A stretch of 55,090 nt of DNA from Myceligenerans pegani. GTDB lineage: Bacteria; Actinomycetota; Actinomycetes; Actinomycetales; Cellulomonadaceae. Within the stretch, counting starts at the first letter, position 1, and every line of letters begins with the position of its first letter. Positions 15,134 through 25,742 of the stretch are shown here, in pieces. The notes below the pieces were generated by a model. That model worked only from the letters and a program-made list of their open reading frames with translations. It had not been told where the DNA came from and ran no database searches. The stretch lies in assembly GCF_014892515.1 (NCBI RefSeq), contig NZ_JADBGR010000017.1, positions 1 through 55,090 on the forward strand, in the 5' to 3' direction. A program made the position numbers and the translations under genes.

Positions 15134-15508
15134 GTGCCTACGATCCAGCAGCTCGTCCGCAAGGGCCGGAACTCCAAGGCCGGGAAGTCGAAGACCCCGG
15201 CGCTCAAGGGTTCCCCCCAGCGGCGCGGCGTGTGCACCCGCGTGTACACCACCACCCCCAAGAAGCCGAACTCGGCGCTCCGCAAGGTCGCGCGCGTGAA
15301 GCTCTCCACCGGCATCGAGGTCACCGCGTACATCCCCGGTGTCGGCCACAACCTGCAGGAGCACTCCATCGTGCTCGTGCGCGGCGGGCGTGTGAAGGAC
15401 CTCCCGGGTGTTCGTTACAAGATCATCCGCGGCGCCCTCGACACGCAGGGCGTGAAGGGCCGCCAGCAGGCGCGCTCCCGCTACGGCGCCAAGAAGGAGA
15501 AGAGCTGA
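15134..15508 (+). CDS. rpsL: 30S ribosomal protein S12
   Basis: S12 sits at the decoding centre and controls translational accuracy. The 124-residue product starts [12 protein letters not shown] at GTG 15134, with GACGGAG upstream. The streptomycin-related positions are wild type: Lys43 in [11 protein letters not shown] and Lys88 in [13 protein letters not shown]. The stop overlaps the rpsG start (TGATG). Confidence 0.98.
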   Translation: MPTIQQLVRKGRNSKAGKSKTPALKGSPQRRGVCTRVYTTTPKKPNSALRKVARVKLSTGIEVTAYIPGVGHNLQEHSIVLVRGGRVKDLPGVRYKIIRGALDTQGVKGRQQARSRYGAKKEKS

Positions 15509-15978
15509 TGCCCCGCAAGGGACCGGCCCCGAAGCGGCCGCTCATCGTCGACCCCGTGTACGGGTCCCCGGTCGTCACGCAGCTGATCAACAAGGTGCTG
15601 CTGGACGGCAAGAAGTCCACCGCCGAGGCGATCGTCTACGGCGCCCTCGAGGGTGTCCGCGGCAAGACGGACCAGGACCCGGTCGTCGTGCTGAAGCGCG
15701 CGCTGGACAACGTCCGCCCTGCGCTCGAGGTGCGCTCCCGCCGCGTCGGTGGCGCCACCTACCAGGTGCCGGTCGAGGTGCGCCCCTCGCGCTCCACGAC
15801 GCTCGCGCTGCGCTGGCTGACCGACTTCTCCCGGGCCCGCCGCGAGAAGACGATGACCGAGCGTCTGATGAACGAGATCCTCGACGCGTCGAACGGTCTC
15901 GGTGCGGCGGTCAAGCGCCGCGAGGACATGCACAAGATGGCCGAGTCCAACAAGGCCTTCGCGCACTACCGCTGGTAA
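15508..15978 (+). CDS. rpsG: 30S ribosomal protein S7
   Basis: S7 nucleates assembly of the 30S head by binding the 3' domain of 16S rRNA. The 156-residue product starts [20 protein letters not shown] and includes [17 protein letters not shown], a family signature. The ATG at 15508 overlaps the rpsL stop by one base, so the pair is translationally coupled. fusA follows after 84 bp, with a short hairpin in between. Confidence 0.98.
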   Translation: MPRKGPAPKRPLIVDPVYGSPVVTQLINKVLLDGKKSTAEAIVYGALEGVRGKTDQDPVVVLKRALDNVRPALEVRSRRVGGATYQVPVEVRPSRSTTLALRWLTDFSRARREKTMTERLMNEILDASNGLGAAVKRREDMHKMAESNKAFAHYRW

Positions 15979-15991
15979 TAGTTGCTCCGAC

Positions 15992-16013
15992 GGCCCCGGT
16001 GACCACCGGGGCC
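15992..16013 (+). terminator. Palindromic hairpin between rpsG and fusA
   Basis: GGCCCCGGT and ACCGGGGCC form a perfect 9-bp stem around a GACC loop, followed by TTCGG. It may act as a partial terminator or an mRNA processing/stability site that sets different levels of S7 and EF-G. Confidence 0.5.
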
Positions 16014-16062
16014 TTCGGTGGATCCGCCTCGGCGGACCAGACCCACAGAGGGGTAAGAGACC

Positions 16063-18165
16063 GTGGCACTCGACGTGCTGACCGACCTGAAGAAGGTCCG
16101 CAATATCGGCATCATGGCCCACATCGATGCCGGCAAGACCACTACGACCGAGCGCATCCTCTTCTACACGGGTGTGAACTACAAGATCGGTGAGACGCAC
16201 GACGGCGCCTCGACGATGGACTGGATGGCCCAGGAGCAGGAGCGCGGCATCACGATCACGTCCGCCGCGACGACGTGCTTCTGGAACGACAACCAGATCA
16301 ACATCATCGACACGCCCGGCCACGTCGACTTCACGGTCGAGGTGGAGCGCTCGCTCCGCGTGCTCGACGGCGCCGTCGCGGTGTTCGACGGCAAGGAGGG
16401 CGTGGAGCCGCAGTCCGAGACGGTGTGGCGCCAGGCCGACAAGTACGACGTCCCCCGCATCTGCTTCGTCAACAAGATGGACAAGCTGGGCGCGGACTTC
16501 TACTTCACCGTCGACACGATCGTGAACCGCCTCAAGGCGAAGCCCCTCGTGATCCAGCTGCCGATCGGCGCGGAGAACGACTTCGAGGGCGTCGTCGACC
16601 TCGTCGAGATGAAGGCGCTCACCTGGCGTGGCGACACGAAGATGGGCGAGGAGTACGCCGTCGAGGAGATCCCGGCGGACCTCCAGGACAAGGCTCAGGA
16701 GTACCGCGAGCAGCTCGTCGAGGCCGTCGCCGAGGCGGACGAGGAGCTGCTGGAGAAGTACCTCGGCGGCGAGGCGCTGACCACGGCCGAGATCAAGGCG
16801 GGCATCCGCAAGCTGGTCATCTCGTCCGAGGCGTTCCCGGTGCTGTGCGGCTCCGCGTACAAGAACAAGGGCGTCCAGCCCATGCTCGACGCGGTGATCG
16901 ACTACCTGCCGTCCCCGCTCGACGTGCCCTCCATCGAGGGCCACGACGTCAAGGACGCGGAGAAGGTCGTCGAGCGGCACGCCGACGCCACGGAGCCGTT
17001 CTCGGGCCTGGCGTTCAAGGTCGCGACCCACCCGTTCTTCGGCAAGCTCACGTACGTGCGCGTGTACTCCGGCAAGGTCTCCCAGGGCGCCCAGGTGTAC
17101 AACACCACCAAGGGCAAGCGGGAGCGCATCGGGAAGCTCTTCCAGATGCACTCCAACAAGGAGAACCCGGTCGAGGAGGCGCAGGCAGGCCACATCTACG
17201 CGTTCATCGGCCTCAAGGATGTCACCACCGGTGACACCCTGAGCGACCCGAACGACCAGGTCATCCTGGAGTCGATGTCCTTCCCGGAGCCCGTCATCGA
17301 CGTGGCGATCGAGCCGAAGACGAAGGCCGACCAGGAGAAGATGTCCACGGCGATCCAGAAGCTCCTCGACGAGGACCCGACGTATCGCATCTCGCTGGAC
17401 GAGGAGACCGGCCAGACCGTCGTCGGCGGTATGGGCGAGCTCCACCTCGACATCCTCGTGGACCGCATGCGCCGCGAGTTCAAGGTCGAGGCCAATGTCG
17501 GTAAGCCTCAGGTGGCGTACCGCGAGACGATCCGTCGCAAGGCGGAGAAGATCGACTACACCCACAAGAAGCAGACGGGTGGCTCGGGCCAGTTCGCGAA
17601 GGTCCAGGTGACCTTCGAGCCGCTGGAGACCACGGAGGGCGAGCTCTACGAGTTCGCGAACGAGGTCACCGGCGGGCGTATCCCGCGCGAGTACATCCCG
17701 TCGGTGGACGCGGGCATCCAGTCGGCCATGGAACAGGGCGTGCTGGCCGGGTTCCCGGTCGTCGGTGTCAAGGCGACGCTGCTCGACGGCGCGTACCACG
17801 ACGTCGACTCCTCGGAGATGGCGTTCAAGATCGCCGGCTCGATGGTGTTCAAGGAGGGCGTGCGGCGGGCCGACCCGGTGCTGCTCGAGCCCGTCATGGC
17901 CGTCGAGGTCCGTACGCCCGAGGAGTACATGGGCGACGTGATCGGCGACCTGAACTCGCGTCGTGGGATGATCCAGTCCATGGAGGACGCCACCGGTGTC
18001 AAGGTCGTTCGTGCCGCCGTACCGTTGAGCGAGATGTTCGGGTACATCGGTGACCTTCGGTCGAAGACCCAGGGGCGTGCCGTGTACTCGATGCAGTTCG
18101 ACAGCTATGCCGAGGTTCCCAAGGCGGTTGCCGACGAGATCATCAAGAAGACCCGGGGCGAGTGA
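16063..18165 (+). CDS. fusA: Elongation factor G
   Basis: EF-G is the GTPase that drives ribosomal translocation. The 700-residue product has the P-loop AHIDAGKT (residues 19-26), the switch-II motif DTPGHVDF, the NKMDKLG guanine-recognition motif and the later EF-G domains (domain IV around [14 protein letters not shown]). GTG 16063 is preceded by GAGGGG. It is cotranscribed with rpsL-rpsG and followed by tuf after 119 bp. This is the canonical EF-G length and position, so it is taken as the housekeeping copy and not FusB/EF-G2. Confidence 0.98.
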   Translation: MALDVLTDLKKVRNIGIMAHIDAGKTTTTERILFYTGVNYKIGETHDGASTMDWMAQEQERGITITSAATTCFWNDNQINIIDTPGHVDFTVEVERSLRVLDGAVAVFDGKEGVEPQSETVWRQADKYDVPRICFVNKMDKLGADFYFTVDTIVNRLKAKPLVIQLPIGAENDFEGVVDLVEMKALTWRGDTKMGEEYAVEEIPADLQDKAQEYREQLVEAVAEADEELLEKYLGGEALTTAEIKAGIRKLVISSEAFPVLCGSAYKNKGVQPMLDAVIDYLPSPLDVPSIEGHDVKDAEKVVERHADATEPFSGLAFKVATHPFFGKLTYVRVYSGKVSQGAQVYNTTKGKRERIGKLFQMHSNKENPVEEAQAGHIYAFIGLKDVTTGDTLSDPNDQVILESMSFPEPVIDVAIEPKTKADQEKMSTAIQKLLDEDPTYRISLDEETGQTVVGGMGELHLDILVDRMRREFKVEANVGKPQVAYRETIRRKAEKIDYTHKKQTGGSGQFAKVQVTFEPLETTEGELYEFANEVTGGRIPREYIPSVDAGIQSAMEQGVLAGFPVVGVKATLLDGAYHDVDSSEMAFKIAGSMVFKEGVRRADPVLLEPVMAVEVRTPEEYMGDVIGDLNSRRGMIQSMEDATGVKVVRAAVPLSEMFGYIGDLRSKTQGRAVYSMQFDSYAEVPKAVADEIIKKTRGE

Positions 18166-18284
18166 GTCCCCACAGGTCGAACCGTACAACCAACCTGTAG
18201 GAAGCCCGACGCCCCGCGGTTGTAGGCTCTCTCGCCGACACCCGCAACGTTCGGAACATCTACCCAAGTCCCAGGAGGACCCAA

Positions 18285-19481
18285 GTGGCTAAGGCCAAGT
18301 TCGAGCGGACCAAGCCGCACGTCAACATCGGCACGATCGGTCACGTCGACCACGGTAAGACGACGCTGACCGCCGCGATCTCGAAGGTGCTCGCCGACAA
18401 GTACCCGGACCTGCCGGCGAACACGCAGCGCAACTTCGACGAGATCGACGCCGCGCCGGAGGAGAAGCAGCGCGGCATCACGATCAACATCGCGCACATC
18501 GAGTACGAGACGCCGAAGCGCCACTACGCGCACGTTGACGCCCCCGGTCACGCCGACTACATCAAGAACATGATCACCGGTGCCGCCCAGATGGACGGCG
18601 CGATCCTGGTGGTCGCCGCGACCGACGGTCCGATGGCGCAGACGCGTGAGCACGTGCTGCTCGCCCGCCAGGTGGGCGTGCCCTACCTGCTGGTCGCGCT
18701 CAACAAGGCCGACATGGTCGAGGACGAGGAGCTCCTCGAGCTCGTCGAGATGGAGGTCCGCGAGCTGCTGTCGTCGCAGGAGTTCCCCGGCGACGACGTC
18801 CCGGTGGTCCGCGTCTCCGGCCTCAAGGCCCTTGAGGGCGACGCCGAGTGGACCGAGAAGGTCGTCGAGCTCATGGAGGCCGTCGACGAGAACGTCCCGG
18901 AGCCGCAGCGCGACCTCGATAAGCCGTTCCTGATGCCGATCGAGGACGTCTTCACGATCACCGGTCGTGGCACCGTCGTCACCGGCAAGGTGGAGCGCGG
19001 CACGCTCGACATCAACTCCGAGGTCGAGATCGTGGGTATCCGCGAGCCGCAGAAGACCACGGTCACCGGTATCGAGACGTTCCACAAGCAGATGGACCAG
19101 GCGCAGGCCGGCGACAACACCGGTCTGCTGCTGCGCGGCACGAAGCGCGAGGACGTCGAGCGTGGCCAGGTCGTCGTGAAGCCGGGTTCGATCACGCCGC
19201 ACACCAACTTCGAGGCGCAGGTCTACATCCTGGGCAAGGACGAGGGCGGCCGTCACAACCCGTTCTTCTCGAACTACCGCCCGCAGTTCTACTTCCGCAC
19301 CACGGACGTCACCGGCGTCATCACGCTGCCTGAGGGCACCGAGATGGTCATGCCGGGTGACAACACCGAGATGACGGTCGAGCTGATCCAGCCGATCGCC
19401 ATGGAGGAGGGCCTCGGCTTCGCCATCCGTGAGGGTGGCCGCACGGTCGGTTCCGGCCGCGTCACCAAGATCCTCAAGTGA
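18285..19481 (+). CDS. tuf: Elongation factor Tu
   Basis: EF-Tu delivers aminoacyl-tRNA to the ribosome. The 398-residue protein starts [20 protein letters not shown] and has P-loop GHVDHGKT (19-26), DAPGHADY and NKAD motifs followed by the two beta-barrel domains. Start GTG 18285 has CAGGAGGA upstream. A TAGGCT hexamer at 18223-18228 in the spacer may be the -10 of a separate tuf promoter, but no good -35 accompanies it. A perfect 16-bp terminator follows. Confidence 0.98.
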   Translation: MAKAKFERTKPHVNIGTIGHVDHGKTTLTAAISKVLADKYPDLPANTQRNFDEIDAAPEEKQRGITINIAHIEYETPKRHYAHVDAPGHADYIKNMITGAAQMDGAILVVAATDGPMAQTREHVLLARQVGVPYLLVALNKADMVEDEELLELVEMEVRELLSSQEFPGDDVPVVRVSGLKALEGDAEWTEKVVELMEAVDENVPEPQRDLDKPFLMPIEDVFTITGRGTVVTGKVERGTLDINSEVEIVGIREPQKTTVTGIETFHKQMDQAQAGDNTGLLLRGTKREDVERGQVVVKPGSITPHTNFEAQVYILGKDEGGRHNPFFSNYRPQFYFRTTDVTGVITLPEGTEMVMPGDNTEMTVELIQPIAMEEGLGFAIREGGRTVGSGRVTKILK

Positions 19482-19500
19482 TCTCGGCCTGACGGCTCAC

Positions 19501-19536
19501 CGAAGGGTCCGGACGCCTCGGCGTCCGGACCCTTCG
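19501..19536 (+). terminator. tuf terminator
   Basis: CGAAGGGTCCGGACGC and GCGTCCGGACCCTTCG form a perfect 16-bp stem with a CTCG tetraloop, 20 bp after the tuf stop. No T-run follows. Confidence 0.85.
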
Positions 19537-19567
19537 TCGTGGGCGGGCCATATCACACCGGTCCCGC

Positions 19568-19597
19568 TTGGAATTCCGCGGAACCGTATGGCAGACT
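19568..19597 (+). promoter_or_regulatory. Promoter of the S10 operon
   Basis: TTGGAA (19568-19573) and CAGACT (19592-19597) are 18 nt apart. It is the best promoter in the gap and would give a long leader before rpsJ. Confidence 0.55.
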
Positions 19598-19655
19598 TGA
19601 GCAGTTGCCTGTTACGGGCGCGCTCTTTCTTGTGTCGAACAGTGTGCGAAGCCGC

Positions 19656-19707
19656 GGCCACCGAGGTGGCCGGGCGGTCTTCTCCCCGGGAGAGGCTGCG
19701 GGGTTTT
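19656..19707 (+). promoter_or_regulatory. Hairpins in the S10 leader, possible attenuator
   Basis: GGCCAC/GTGGCC (19656-19671) is a compact hairpin. Next, CCCCG (19684-19688) can pair with CGGGG (19699-19703), directly followed by TTTTG, a small terminator-like fold. The same CCCC can instead pair with GGG at 19688-19690, so two alternative folds exist. Regulation of the operon here is inference. Confidence 0.35.
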
Positions 19708-19950
19708 GCGTCTGAACTTCGACGCCAGGAATGCGCCCCGCGGAGCACACGCCGACGGTCATCACCGATGGCACTGTTCTGAGCAGGCTCGGCAAACGTC
19801 GTGGTCCGAGCGAGGTCCCTCGCAGGAGATCACTTCCCAACGGCCCCGCACCGGGTTGAGGTGCGTGTGCACGGGTGCGTCGCACAGCGCGACACGCCCG
19901 AGCGCGGGGGTCGGACAGTAGCGGTTCGAGAGAGAGAGTCAGACGACGCC

Positions 19951-20259
19951 ATGGCGGGACAGAAGATCCGCATCCGGCTCAAGTCCTACGACCACGAGGT
20001 GATCGACAGCTCGGCGCGCAAGATCGTCGACACGGTCACTCGCGCTGGTGCGACGGTCGTGGGCCCGGTGCCGCTGCCGACGGAGAAGAATGTCTTCACC
20101 GTCATCCGGTCGCCTCACAAGTACAAGGACAGCCGCGAGCACTTCGAGATGCGTACGCACAAGCGGCTCATCGACATCGTCGACCCGACGCCCAAGGCCG
20201 TCGATTCGCTCATGCGTCTCGACCTGCCTGCGGACGTGAACATCGAGATCAAGCTCTGA
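19951..20259 (+). CDS. rpsJ: 30S ribosomal protein S10
   Basis: S10 is part of the 30S head and in many bacteria also binds NusB in antitermination. The 102-residue product starts [19 protein letters not shown] at ATG 19951 and ends [12 protein letters not shown], both standard. In-frame upstream codons from 19801 are ignored because they would add about 50 unrelated residues. First gene of the S10 operon; rplC follows after 17 bp. Confidence 0.97.
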   Translation: MAGQKIRIRLKSYDHEVIDSSARKIVDTVTRAGATVVGPVPLPTEKNVFTVIRSPHKYKDSREHFEMRTHKRLIDIVDPTPKAVDSLMRLDLPADVNIEIKL

Positions 20260-20276
20260 GGCTGGAGGACATCAAC

Positions 20277-20930
20277 ATGACCAACCAGCAGAAGAACGTG
20301 ACCGCGGTGCTCGGGACGAAGCTCGGCATGACCCAGACCTGGGACGAGGCCGGTCGCCTCGTGCCGGTGACGGTCGTGTCGGTGGGCACGAACGTCGTGA
20401 CCCAGATCCGTACCGAGGAGACGGACGGCTACGCCGCCGTCCAGCTCGCGTACGGCCAGATCGACCCCCGCAAGGTCACGAAGCCCATGAAGGGTCACTT
20501 CGACAAGGCCGGCGTGACGCCGCGCCGTCACGTGGCCGAGGTGCGTACCGAGAACTCCGCCGAGTTCTCGCTGGGTCAGGAGATCACCGCCGAGGCCTTC
20601 GAAGCCGGCGCCGTGGTCGACGTGACCGGCACGACCAAGGGCAAGGGGACCGCGGGCGTCATGAAGCGCCACGGCTTCGCCGGTGTCGGCGCCTCGCACG
20701 GCTCGCACCGCAACCACCGCAAGCCCGGCTCGATCGGCGGCGCCTCGACGCCGTCGCGCGTGTTCAAGGGCCTGCGCATGGCCGGTCGCATGGGCAACGC
20801 CCGCAAGACCGTCCAGAACCTGACCGTTCACGCGGTCGACGCCGAGAAGGGTCTGCTGCTCGTCAAGGGCGCGGTTCCCGGTAACAAGGGCGGCGTCGTC
20901 CTCGTCCGTACCGCCGCGAAGGGAGCGTGA
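20277..20930 (+). CDS. rplC: 50S ribosomal protein L3
   Basis: L3 is an early assembly protein whose loop reaches the peptidyl-transferase centre. The 217-residue product runs from ATG 20277 (GCTGGAGGAC upstream) and has [11 protein letters not shown], the [20 protein letters not shown] loop and [14 protein letters not shown]. The stop lies 5 bp before the rplD ATG. Confidence 0.97.
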   Translation: MTNQQKNVTAVLGTKLGMTQTWDEAGRLVPVTVVSVGTNVVTQIRTEETDGYAAVQLAYGQIDPRKVTKPMKGHFDKAGVTPRRHVAEVRTENSAEFSLGQEITAEAFEAGAVVDVTGTTKGKGTAGVMKRHGFAGVGASHGSHRNHRKPGSIGGASTPSRVFKGLRMAGRMGNARKTVQNLTVHAVDAEKGLLLVKGAVPGNKGGVVLVRTAAKGA

Positions 20931-20935
20931 CACCA

Positions 20936-21916
20936 ATGGCCGCACTGACCGTCGACGTGCTTGACGCGAAGGGTAAGAAGTCGGGCACGGCGGAGCTCCC
21001 CGCCGAGGTCTTCGACGTCGCCGTGAACGTCCCGCTGATCCACCAGGTCGTCGTCGCGCAGCGCGCGGCGGCCCGCCAGGGCACGCACGCCACCAAGACC
21101 CGCGGCGAAGTCCGCGGTGGTGGCAGGAAGCCGTACAAGCAGAAGGGCACCGGCCGCGCCCGCCAGGGTTCGACGCGCGCCCCGCAGTTCGCCGGTGGTG
21201 GCACCGTCCACGGCCCGCAGCCGCGCTCGTACGAGCAGCGCACCCCGAAGAAGATGAAGGCCGCCGCCCTGCGCGGGGCCCTGTCGGACCGCGCTCGCGC
21301 GGGCCGCGTGCACGTCGTGTCCGGGTTCGGTATCGACGGCACGCCCTCCACGAAGAAGGCGCTCGCCGCCATCAAGTCCCTGACTTCCCGCGAGCACGTG
21401 CTCGTCGTGCTGGAGCGCTCGGACGAGGTGTCGCGCAAGTCGCTGCGCAACGTGCCCGAGGTGCACCTGCTGGTCGCCGACCAGCTGAACACGTACGACG
21501 TGCTGGTCTCCGACGACGTCGTCTTCACCGAGTCCGCGCTCTCCGCGTTCCTCGCGGGTCCCGCCGCGGGCAAGGGCGCGAAGGCCGTCGCCACCGAGTC
21601 CGAGGCCGCCGCTGCCCCGGCCGCCGCGAAGGCCGCCCCCGCCGACGAGTCCGCCGCCCCGGTGGACCTGAAGCGGATCGAGGGCATCGGCCCGAAGATC
21701 GCGGCCGCGCTCACGGGCGCCGGCTACACCACGTGGGCCAAGCTGGCCGCGGCCACCGAGGATGAGATCCGGGCCGCGCTGACCGAGGCCGGCGTCAAGG
21801 TCCCGTCGGCCGCCGGCAGCTTCGCCAAGCAGGCTCAGTTCCTGGCCGACGGTGACGAAGACGGTCTGGCCGAGTTCGTCGCCGCTGCCGAGTCCACCGA
21901 GGAGGACTCCAAGTGA
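20936..21916 (+). CDS. rplD: 50S ribosomal protein L4 with C-terminal helix-hairpin-helix extension
   Basis: L4 binds 23S rRNA and lines the exit tunnel. Residues 1 to about 208 are a normal L4, with the tunnel loop [20 protein letters not shown] and a C-terminal segment ending near ALSAFLAG. At 326 residues the protein is over 100 longer than usual. After an Ala/Lys/Glu linker (about 209-242) comes a helix-hairpin-helix-like unit (about 243-290): [17 protein letters not shown], then [20 protein letters not shown], followed by an acidic tail. This resembles the DUF4332/HhH units added to some other ribosomal proteins. There is no frameshift: codon usage is continuous, and the rplW GTG overlaps the extended stop (GTGA). 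ATG 20936 is used; a GTG at 20927 is also in frame. Confidence 0.95.
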   Translation: MAALTVDVLDAKGKKSGTAELPAEVFDVAVNVPLIHQVVVAQRAAARQGTHATKTRGEVRGGGRKPYKQKGTGRARQGSTRAPQFAGGGTVHGPQPRSYEQRTPKKMKAAALRGALSDRARAGRVHVVSGFGIDGTPSTKKALAAIKSLTSREHVLVVLERSDEVSRKSLRNVPEVHLLVADQLNTYDVLVSDDVVFTESALSAFLAGPAAGKGAKAVATESEAAAAPAAAKAAPADESAAPVDLKRIEGIGPKIAAALTGAGYTTWAKLAAATEDEIRAALTEAGVKVPSAAGSFAKQAQFLADGDEDGLAEFVAAAESTEEDSK

Positions 21917-22215
21917 CCACCGTGCAGAAGGACCCGCGCGACATCCTGATCGCGCCCGTCGTCTCCGAGAAGAGCTACAACCTTCTCGACGAGGGCAAGT
22001 ACACGTTCGTCGTGGACCCGCGGGCCAACAAGACCGAGATCAAGATCGCCGTCGAGAAGGTCTTCGACGTCAAGGTCGCCTCGGTGAACACGATCAACCG
22101 CAAGGGCAAGACGCGGCGCACGCGTTACGGCCTGGGCAAGCGCAAGGACACCAAGCGTGCGATCGTCACCCTCCGCGAGGGGACGATCGACATCTTCGGC
22201 GGGCCGGTCGGCTGA
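21913..22215 (+). CDS. rplW: 50S ribosomal protein L23
   Basis: L23 lies at the tunnel exit and docks SRP and trigger factor. The 100-residue product contains [20 protein letters not shown] and the basic [17 protein letters not shown] segment. Its GTG start overlaps the rplD stop by 3 bases (GTGA), so it is translationally coupled. Confidence 0.97.
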   Translation: MTTVQKDPRDILIAPVVSEKSYNLLDEGKYTFVVDPRANKTEIKIAVEKVFDVKVASVNTINRKGKTRRTRYGLGKRKDTKRAIVTLREGTIDIFGGPVG

Positions 22216-22247
22216 GCCGGACGAGAGCAGATTGAGGACAGGTTTCC

Positions 22248-23084
22248 ATGGGAATCCGTAAGTACAAGCCGACGACGCCGGGCCGCCGCGGCGCGAGCGT
22301 CGCCGACTTCGTCGAGATCACGCGCTCGCAGCCGGAGAAGTCGCTGCTCCGCCCGCTGTCCAAGACGGGTGGCCGCAACAACTCCGGCCGCATCACGACG
22401 CGTCACAAGGGCGGCGGTCACAAGCGCGCGTACCGCGTCATCGACTTCCGCCGCCACGACAAGGACGGCGTGCCGGCCAAGGTCGCGCACATCGAGTACG
22501 ACCCGAACCGCACGGCGCGCATCGCGCTGCTGCACTACGCGGACGGTGAGAAGCGCTACATCGTCGCCCCGAACAAGCTGAGCCAGGGCGACGTCGTCGA
22601 GGCCGGTGCTGCCGCGGACATCAAGCCGGGCAACAACCTGCCGATGCGCAACATCCCGACCGGTACGGTCATCCACGCCGTCGAGCTGCGGCCCGGCGGC
22701 GGCGCGAAGATCGCCCGCTCGGCCGGCGCCTCCGTGCAGCTCGTCGCGAAGGACGGCCCGTACGCGCAGCTGCGCATGCCGTCCGGCGAGATCCGGAACG
22801 TCGACCTGCGCTGCCGCGCGACGGTCGGCGAGGTGGGCAACGCCGAGCAGTCGAACATCAACTGGGGCAAGGCCGGCCGTAACCGCTGGAGGGGCAAGCG
22901 CCCCACCGTCCGCGGTGTGGTCATGAACCCGATCGACCACCCGCACGGTGGTGGTGAGGGCAAGACCTCCGGTGGTCGTCACCCCGTGAGCCCCTGGGGC
23001 AAGCCCGAGGGCCGTACCCGCCGCCCGAAGAAGGCGAGCGACAAGCTGATCGTCCGCCGTCGCCGTACCGGCAAGAAGCGCTGA
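22248..23084 (+). CDS. rplB: 50S ribosomal protein L2
   Basis: L2 is a primary 23S rRNA binder near the peptidyl-transferase centre. The 278-residue product has [18 protein letters not shown] at the start, [19 protein letters not shown], and the conserved C-terminal [19 protein letters not shown] loop with the functional histidine. ATG 22248 follows GAGGACAGG. Confidence 0.98.
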   Translation: MGIRKYKPTTPGRRGASVADFVEITRSQPEKSLLRPLSKTGGRNNSGRITTRHKGGGHKRAYRVIDFRRHDKDGVPAKVAHIEYDPNRTARIALLHYADGEKRYIVAPNKLSQGDVVEAGAAADIKPGNNLPMRNIPTGTVIHAVELRPGGGAKIARSAGASVQLVAKDGPYAQLRMPSGEIRNVDLRCRATVGEVGNAEQSNINWGKAGRNRWRGKRPTVRGVVMNPIDHPHGGGEGKTSGGRHPVSPWGKPEGRTRRPKKASDKLIVRRRRTGKKR

Positions 23085-23098
23085 TAGGAGCCTGACTG

Positions 23099-23380
23099 AT
23101 GCCTCGTAGCCTGAAGAAGGGCCCCTTCGTCGACGACCACCTGCAGAAGAAGGTGGACGCCCAGAACGAGAAGGGGACCAAGAACGTCATCAAGACCTGG
23201 TCCCGTCGGTCGGTCATCACGCCCGACTTCCTGGGCCACACGTTTGCCGTGCACGACGGTCGCAAGCATGTCCCGGTGTTCATCACCGAGGCGATGGTCG
23301 GCCACAAGCTCGGCGAGTTCGCCCCCACGCGGACCTTCCGCGGCCACGTGAAGGACGACAAGAAGGGCCGTCGCCGCTGA
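23099..23380 (+). CDS. rpsS: 30S ribosomal protein S19
   Basis: S19 binds 16S rRNA in the head, next to S13. The 93-residue protein starts [19 protein letters not shown] and includes [20 protein letters not shown] and [12 protein letters not shown], all signatures. AGGAG precedes ATG 23099. A 71-bp spacer separates it from rplV. Confidence 0.98.
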   Translation: MPRSLKKGPFVDDHLQKKVDAQNEKGTKNVIKTWSRRSVITPDFLGHTFAVHDGRKHVPVFITEAMVGHKLGEFAPTRTFRGHVKDDKKGRRR

Positions 23381-23451
23381 GCGGAGGGCGAGAGCCCCTC
23401 GCACAGCGAAGCGACAGCCCCGACTGTCTGAGAAAAGGAAGCAGGACAGCA

Positions 23452-23808
23452 ATGGAAGCCAAGGCGCAGGCGCGGTTCGTCCGTGTCACGCCCCAGAAGG
23501 CCCGGCGCGTCATCGACCTCATCCGTGGCAAGCAGGCCCAGGAGGCCGTTGCGGTGCTGAAGTTCGCGCCGCAGTCGCCTGCCGAGCCGATCCGGAAGGT
23601 CGTCGAGAGCGCCATCGCCAACGCGCGCGTGAAGGCCGACCGGGACAGTGTCCGGTTCGTCGAGGACGACCTGGTCATCAAGGAGGCATACGTGGACGAG
23701 GGCCCGACGCTCAAGCGGTTCCGCCCGCGGGCGCAGGGCCGTGCGAACCGGATCCTCAAGCGCACGAGCCACATCACCGTGGTGCTCGCCGACAAGGAAG
23801 GGGCCTGA
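23452..23808 (+). CDS. rplV: 50S ribosomal protein L22
   Basis: L22 lines the exit tunnel opposite L4. The 118-residue product has [17 protein letters not shown], the tunnel hairpin around [15 protein letters not shown] and the terminal [21 protein letters not shown] precedes ATG 23452. It ends 2 bp before the rpsC GTG. Confidence 0.97.
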   Translation: MEAKAQARFVRVTPQKARRVIDLIRGKQAQEAVAVLKFAPQSPAEPIRKVVESAIANARVKADRDSVRFVEDDLVIKEAYVDEGPTLKRFRPRAQGRANRILKRTSHITVVLADKEGA

Positions 23809-23810
23809 CA

Positions 23811-24653
23811 GTGGGTCAGAAGGTACACCCGCACGGGTACCGCCTGGGCATCACCACCGACCACAAGTCGCGGTGGTTCGCGGACAGCACGAAGCCCGGT
23901 CAGCGGTACCGCGACTACGTCCGTGAGGACGTGGCGATCCGCAAGCTCATGAGCACCGGCCTCGAGCGGGCCGGTATCGCCAAGGTCGAGATCGAGCGCA
24001 CCCGCGACCGCGTCCGCGTGGACATCCACACGGCGCGTCCGGGCATCGTGATCGGCCGGCGTGGCGCCGAGGCCGACCGCATCCGCGGCGAGCTCGAGAA
24101 GCTCACGGGCAAGCAGGTCCAGCTCAACATCCTCGAGGTCAAGAACGCCGAGATCGAGGCCCAGCTCGTCGCGCAGGGCATCGCAGAGCAGCTCGCGAGC
24201 CGTGTCTCGTTCCGCCGTGCCATGCGCAAGGGCATCCAGTCCGCGCAGCGGGCCGGCGCGAAGGGCATCCGCGTGCAGGTCTCGGGTCGCCTTGGCGGCG
24301 CCGAGATGAGCCGCTCGGAGTTCTACCGCGAGGGGCGCGTGCCGCTGCACACGCTCCGCGCGTACATCGACTACGGCTTCTTCGAGGCGCGTACGACCTT
24401 CGGCCGCATCGGCGTGAAGGTGTGGATCTACAAGGGCGACACCACCGAGAAGGAGTTCGCCGCGCAGCAGGCCGCCGCCGCCCCCCGTCAGGGTCGTGGC
24501 CGGGGTGAGCGTGGCGACCGCGGAGATCGCGGTGACCGTCGTGGTGGCCGCCGCAACGAGCGTTCGGCCGAGCGCAAGTCCGAGGGCGCCCCCGCCGCTG
24601 CCGCGGCGGAGGCTCCGGCCGCGCCGGCCGCAGAGTCCGGAACGGAGGCCTGA
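23811..24653 (+). CDS. rpsC: 30S ribosomal protein S3 with Arg/Gly-rich tail
   Basis: S3 is at the mRNA entry site and contributes to helicase activity. The 280-residue product starts [20 protein letters not shown] (GTG 23811) and has the KH-type [18 protein letters not shown] motif and the C-terminal [19 protein letters not shown] block. After about residue 220 it has an Arg/Gly/Asp-rich stretch followed by an Ala/Glu/Pro tail, which is common in actinobacterial S3 and probably disordered. Confidence 0.97.
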   Translation: MGQKVHPHGYRLGITTDHKSRWFADSTKPGQRYRDYVREDVAIRKLMSTGLERAGIAKVEIERTRDRVRVDIHTARPGIVIGRRGAEADRIRGELEKLTGKQVQLNILEVKNAEIEAQLVAQGIAEQLASRVSFRRAMRKGIQSAQRAGAKGIRVQVSGRLGGAEMSRSEFYREGRVPLHTLRAYIDYGFFEARTTFGRIGVKVWIYKGDTTEKEFAAQQAAAAPRQGRGRGERGDRGDRGDRRGGRRNERSAERKSEGAPAAAAAEAPAAPAAESGTEA

Positions 24654-24655
24654 CC

Positions 24656-25075
24656 ATGCTGATCCCGCGCAAGGTCAAGCACCGCAAGCAGCACCACCCC
24701 AAGCGCGGCGGTGCCGCCAAGGGCGGTACGCAGATCGCCTTCGGTGACTTCGGGATCCAGGCTCTCGAGCCGGCCTACGTCACCAACCGCCAGATCGAAG
24801 CGGCGCGTATCGCGATGACCCGTCACATCAAGCGTGGCGGAAAGGTCTGGATCAACATCTACCCGGACCGCCCGCTGACCAAGAAGCCCGCCGAGGTCCG
24901 TATGGGCTCCGGTAAGGGCTCGCCCGAGTGGTGGGTCGCCAATGTCAAGCCCGGCCGCGTCGTCTTCGAGCTGGCCGGTGTCGATGAGGAGCTGGCGCGC
25001 GAGGCCATGCGTCGCGCGATGCACAAGCTCCCGATGAAGTGCCGTTTCGTGGTGCGCGAGGGGGGTGCGATCTGA
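24656..25075 (+). CDS. rplP: 50S ribosomal protein L16
   Basis: L16 helps position the A-site tRNA. The 139-residue product begins [19 protein letters not shown] and includes the [19 protein letters not shown] segment that carries the conserved arginine region. The stop overlaps the rpmC start (TGATG). Confidence 0.97.
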   Translation: MLIPRKVKHRKQHHPKRGGAAKGGTQIAFGDFGIQALEPAYVTNRQIEAARIAMTRHIKRGGKVWINIYPDRPLTKKPAEVRMGSGKGSPEWWVANVKPGRVVFELAGVDEELAREAMRRAMHKLPMKCRFVVREGGAI

Positions 25076-25314
25076 TGACGATCGGAACGAAGGGTCTGCT
25101 GCCCGTCGACCTCGACGGCATGGACGACGAGACGCTCGTCGCCAAGCTGAAGGAGTCGAAGGAGGAGCTCTTCAACCTCCGCTTCCAGTCGGCCACGGGT
25201 CAGCTGGAGAGTCACGGCCGTCTCAAGGCCGTACGCCGCGACATCGCGCGGATCTACACGATCCTGCGCGAGCGTGAGCTCGGCATCCGTACGGCTCCGA
25301 GCGTGAGTGAGTGA
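25075..25314 (+). CDS. rpmC: 50S ribosomal protein L29
   Basis: L29 is a two-helix protein at the tunnel exit. The 79-residue product has the family signature [19 protein letters not shown] followed by [21 protein letters not shown] 25075 overlaps the rplP stop by one base; an in-frame start at 25039 lies inside rplP and is rejected. Confidence 0.96.
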   Translation: MTIGTKGLLPVDLDGMDDETLVAKLKESKEELFNLRFQSATGQLESHGRLKAVRRDIARIYTILRERELGIRTAPSVSE

Positions 25315-25321
25315 GGCAAGG

Positions 25322-25606
25322 ATGAGCGAGAACACCGAGGTCCAGGCGACCACAGAGCGCAACACGCGCAAGGTGCGCCGCGGCTACGTCGTCAGCGACA
25401 AGATGGCCAAGACCATCGTCGTCGAGGTCGAGGACCGCAAGAAGCACCCTCTTTACGGCAAGGTCCTGCGCACCACCAACAAGGTGAAGGCGCACGACGA
25501 GGAGAACACCGCCGGCATCGGCGACCTGGTCGAGATCATGGAGACCCGCCCCCTGTCCGCCACCAAGCGGTGGCGGCTGGTGTCGATCCTGGAGAAGGCC
25601 AAGTAA
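25322..25606 (+). CDS. rpsQ: 30S ribosomal protein S17
   Basis: S17 binds the 5' domain of 16S rRNA. The 94-residue OB-fold protein has [20 protein letters not shown] and [23 protein letters not shown] 25322 (AGGCAAGG upstream) is chosen over a GTG at 25307 that overlaps the rpmC end. The 136-bp spacer to rplN contains a hairpin. Confidence 0.96.
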   Translation: MSENTEVQATTERNTRKVRRGYVVSDKMAKTIVVEVEDRKKHPLYGKVLRTTNKVKAHDEENTAGIGDLVEIMETRPLSATKRWRLVSILEKAK

Positions 25607-25623
25607 CACCTTCGCGAGGTCAT

Positions 25624-25649
25624 GGCGGCGGGGTGCGAGTCCCGCCGCC
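25624..25649 (+). terminator. Hairpin between rpsQ and rplN
   Basis: GGCGGCGGG (25624-25632) pairs with CCCGCCGCC (25641-25649), loop 8 nt, at the S10/spc operon boundary. No T-run follows, so it may be a weak terminator or a processing site. Confidence 0.5.
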
Positions 25650-25742
25650 TCCGGCCCACCGAAGGAGCCACACAGTACTTATCCGTTCGGCAAGGCTCAC
25701 CACTCGAGGTGAGAACCAGCACGACGCAAGGAGATCACTCAA

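Larger units (their letters stand above)
19482..19950 (+). other. tuf-rpsJ intergenic region and S10 operon leader
   Basis: The 469-base gap carries the tuf terminator (19501-19536), a promoter candidate (19568-19597) and a leader of roughly 345 nt with hairpins around 19656-19707. No coding frame was accepted here: the open frames lack family similarity and ribosome binding sites. Confidence 0.65.

Noticed and set aside
15260-15400. Possible streptomycin-resistance changes in rpsL
   Set aside because: Lys43 and Lys88 are both wild type.
15481-18267. A 928-codon minus-strand open frame across rpsG and fusA
   Set aside because: Same shadow effect; the sense strand is clearly rpsG and EF-G.
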